A DNA stretch of 64,000 nt, taken from contig DATKZI010000014.1 in the NCBI GenBank assembly GCA_035528035.1, positions 372,001 through 436,000 on the forward strand. Direction: 5' to 3'. This DNA comes from JABLTI01 sp035528035. Its GTDB lineage: Archaea > Asgardarchaeota > Heimdallarchaeia > JABLTI01. Of the stretch, positions 62,575 to 64,000 are shown in pieces. The position numbers and the translations under genes are program-made. Positions within the stretch are counted from its first letter, which is position 1; each line of letters opens with the position of its first letter. The notes under the pieces were generated by a model. The model worked only from the letters and a program-made list of their open reading frames with translations. It made no database searches and was not told the DNA's origin.

Positions 62575-63894
62575 ATGTATACTAACCATTTATATGACAA
62601 TCTACCAAAGAAGATAAAAGCATCAGCAAATGATAATCTAAATTATTTTCTTCGTAGTGGGACTGATCAGCAGATTAATTTTGTCTTTCATTTAGATGGC
62701 TATGTTGATCCTAAACTAATGAAGAAAGCAGTTCGATTAACAATGGATGCTGAACCCGTTCTAGGTTGCAAATTTGTAAAAACGAAAAGAAGGTCTTATT
62801 GGGTTAGACGAAATGATATAGATGAGTTGGATTATTTTGAATTAATAAAAATTGAGAATCCAGAGGTTGAAGTTAAAAAATTTATTTTATCGCAAATTAA
62901 CCCTAGTTTAGATTCGCTTCTTAAAATAAGAATTTTTAGAGGTACAAAGGATATTTTAGTGATAAAATCCGACCATAGCGTTATGGACGGTGGTGGATTC
63001 TATGATTACTTATCGCTTCTTTGTAATATTTATAATAATTTAGTAGTGAATCCAAATTATCAAGTAACACCTAACCTAAATACAAATAGAGAATTAAAAC
63101 AAGCTTTGAAACATCACAGTTTTATTAAGAAAATAAAATCACTGATTCTTGAAAAAGGCTATAGCCCAACTTGGTCATTTCCATATATTGGTAGAGGAAA
63201 AGAAAAGAAAAATTTTGTTTTAAAGAAAATAGATAGTGAGAATTTCCAACAAATTAAGGATTATGGTAAACAAAAAGGTGCTACATTAAATGATATGTTT
63301 CTCACAGCATCATTCAGGGCACTTTTTAAATTGAAAAAACCATTAGAAAACAAAAAAATGACCATAGCAGTTCCTACTGACCTAAGATCATTTATGCCAG
63401 AGAAAAAAGCTAATACGATCGCAAATTTGGTTTCTACAACTTTTGTAAGTTTAAAATATAATGCTGAAATGACTTTTGATGATATGCTTCATAGTATAAG
63501 CCAACAAATGATTAAGAAGAAAAAGATCCAACTTGGACTTGGTTTAATGTTTATGATAAATAATTTGTTCAGATTTAGATATATTACTGTTGAACGATTT
63601 GCCAATAAAATTTACCAAGGATTATATCGCAAAGGGAAAATGCATCCAATAATAACAAATGTTGGTATGATTGATTCAGTAAAAAGATTCTTTGGATCGA
63701 TTAATGTTGAAGATGCCTATATTATTACCCCAATTAATTGGGCTCCAAATTTTAGTATGGGGATAAGTTCATACAACAAAAAAATCAGCCTAAGTATTGG
63801 TTATTGTGAAGATTCTTATGACAAACTAACAATTGAATTATTCTTAGAACTATTTTTGGATGAATTACTAAATCAATATACAAATACTAAGTAA
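62575..63894 (+). CDS. condensation/acyltransferase-like enzyme (HxxxDG family)
   Basis: 439 residues. It has the active-site motif HSVMDGG (SDHSVMDGGGFYDYL), the C-terminal AVPTDLRSFMPEK region, and NMxx-like structural blocks of the CoA-dependent acyltransferase fold shared by WS/DGAT, alcohol O-acetyltransferase and NRPS condensation domains. It could join an acyl-CoA to an alcohol or amine. The ATG at 62575 has GGTGA 7 nt upstream, which supports it over the TTG at 62533. The 63895-64000 end shows no gene. Confidence 0.82.
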   Translation: MYTNHLYDNLPKKIKASANDNLNYFLRSGTDQQINFVFHLDGYVDPKLMKKAVRLTMDAEPVLGCKFVKTKRRSYWVRRNDIDELDYFELIKIENPEVEVKKFILSQINPSLDSLLKIRIFRGTKDILVIKSDHSVMDGGGFYDYLSLLCNIYNNLVVNPNYQVTPNLNTNRELKQALKHHSFIKKIKSLILEKGYSPTWSFPYIGRGKEKKNFVLKKIDSENFQQIKDYGKQKGATLNDMFLTASFRALFKLKKPLENKKMTIAVPTDLRSFMPEKKANTIANLVSTTFVSLKYNAEMTFDDMLHSISQQMIKKKKIQLGLGLMFMINNLFRFRYITVERFANKIYQGLYRKGKMHPIITNVGMIDSVKRFFGSINVEDAYIITPINWAPNFSMGISSYNKKISLSIGYCEDSYDKLTIELFLELFLDELLNQYTNTK

Positions 63895-64000
63895 TCTATC
63901 TCAATTTTAAAAGAGAATTTGATAAATTTTCTTCTTTTTTCCAGCTAAGAAGATAGTTTTTGGAATAGATTGCTAAAAATAAAAGAAAATGCCTAAATGG

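Overview
The window is low-GC DNA (A+T-rich throughout) from an archaeon, most likely a member of the Asgard (Promethearchaeota) group. The archaeal assignment rests on gene content: a UPF0216/DUF61 protein, a KsgA/Dim1 plus HemK2-type methyltransferase pair with a 4-bp overlap, a methanogen-type prolyl-tRNA synthetase ending in Tyr, Shine-Dalgarno sites of the GGTG/GGAGG kind, and frequent TTG/GTG starts. The Asgard placement is an inference from the mix of archaeal core genes with a SIRT6/7-like sirtuin, a phosphodiesterase with the layout of GPI-ethanolamine-phosphate transferases, a neutral ceramidase and a fused bacterial/eukaryotic-type GMP synthase. The window alone does not prove it.

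Layout. 1-2.8 kb: end of an unidentified gene, two paralogous three-helix membrane proteins and a TM2-domain surface protein. 3-13.8 kb: a peptide ABC importer spread over three transcription units (binding protein on minus, two ATPases on plus, two permeases on minus), with a LolD/MacB-type ATPase-permease pair between. The binding protein appears circularly permuted. 13.9-21 kb: orphan ABC ATPase with a zinc ribbon, unknown membrane protein, ProRS (with unusual proline-pocket residues), Fe-S protein, M24 peptidase-like protein, EamA transporter. 21-33.7 kb: ceramidase, TatD nuclease, Cys-rich unknown, carbamate kinase, HEAT-repeat protein, DUF362/ferredoxin, CDF transporter, AlkP-superfamily membrane enzyme, MscL, GuaA. 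33.9-46.4 kb: a giant Ca-binding surface protein with 24 TSP3-like repeats, wHTH regulator, sirtuin, TIM-barrel protein, MFS, HAD phosphatase, a 58-residue membrane protein, HemK2/KsgA and an acyl-CoA synthetase.

46.8-48.6 kb is a NitT/TauT-type ABC transporter whose permease and ATPase genes carry three separate lesions, while the neighbours read cleanly. 48.8-64 kb: dihydrolipoyl dehydrogenase, amidohydrolase, several membrane proteins, an Old-Yellow-Enzyme homologue, zinc-finger protein, UPF0216, M20 peptidase, a solitary Eco57I-type methyltransferase, a PPC-domain surface protein, an ABM monooxygenase plus Fe-ADH pair, and a condensation/acyltransferase-like enzyme.

Many transcription units end in a hairpin followed by a T-run, several with the stem overlapping the stop codon. 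I found no rRNA, tRNA, CRISPR array or insertion sequence. No single locus is a convincing new defence or mobile system. The strongest oddities are the permuted binding protein, the decaying transporter, the TSP3 super-repeat protein, the zinc-ribbon ABC ATPase and the altered active site of ProRS.
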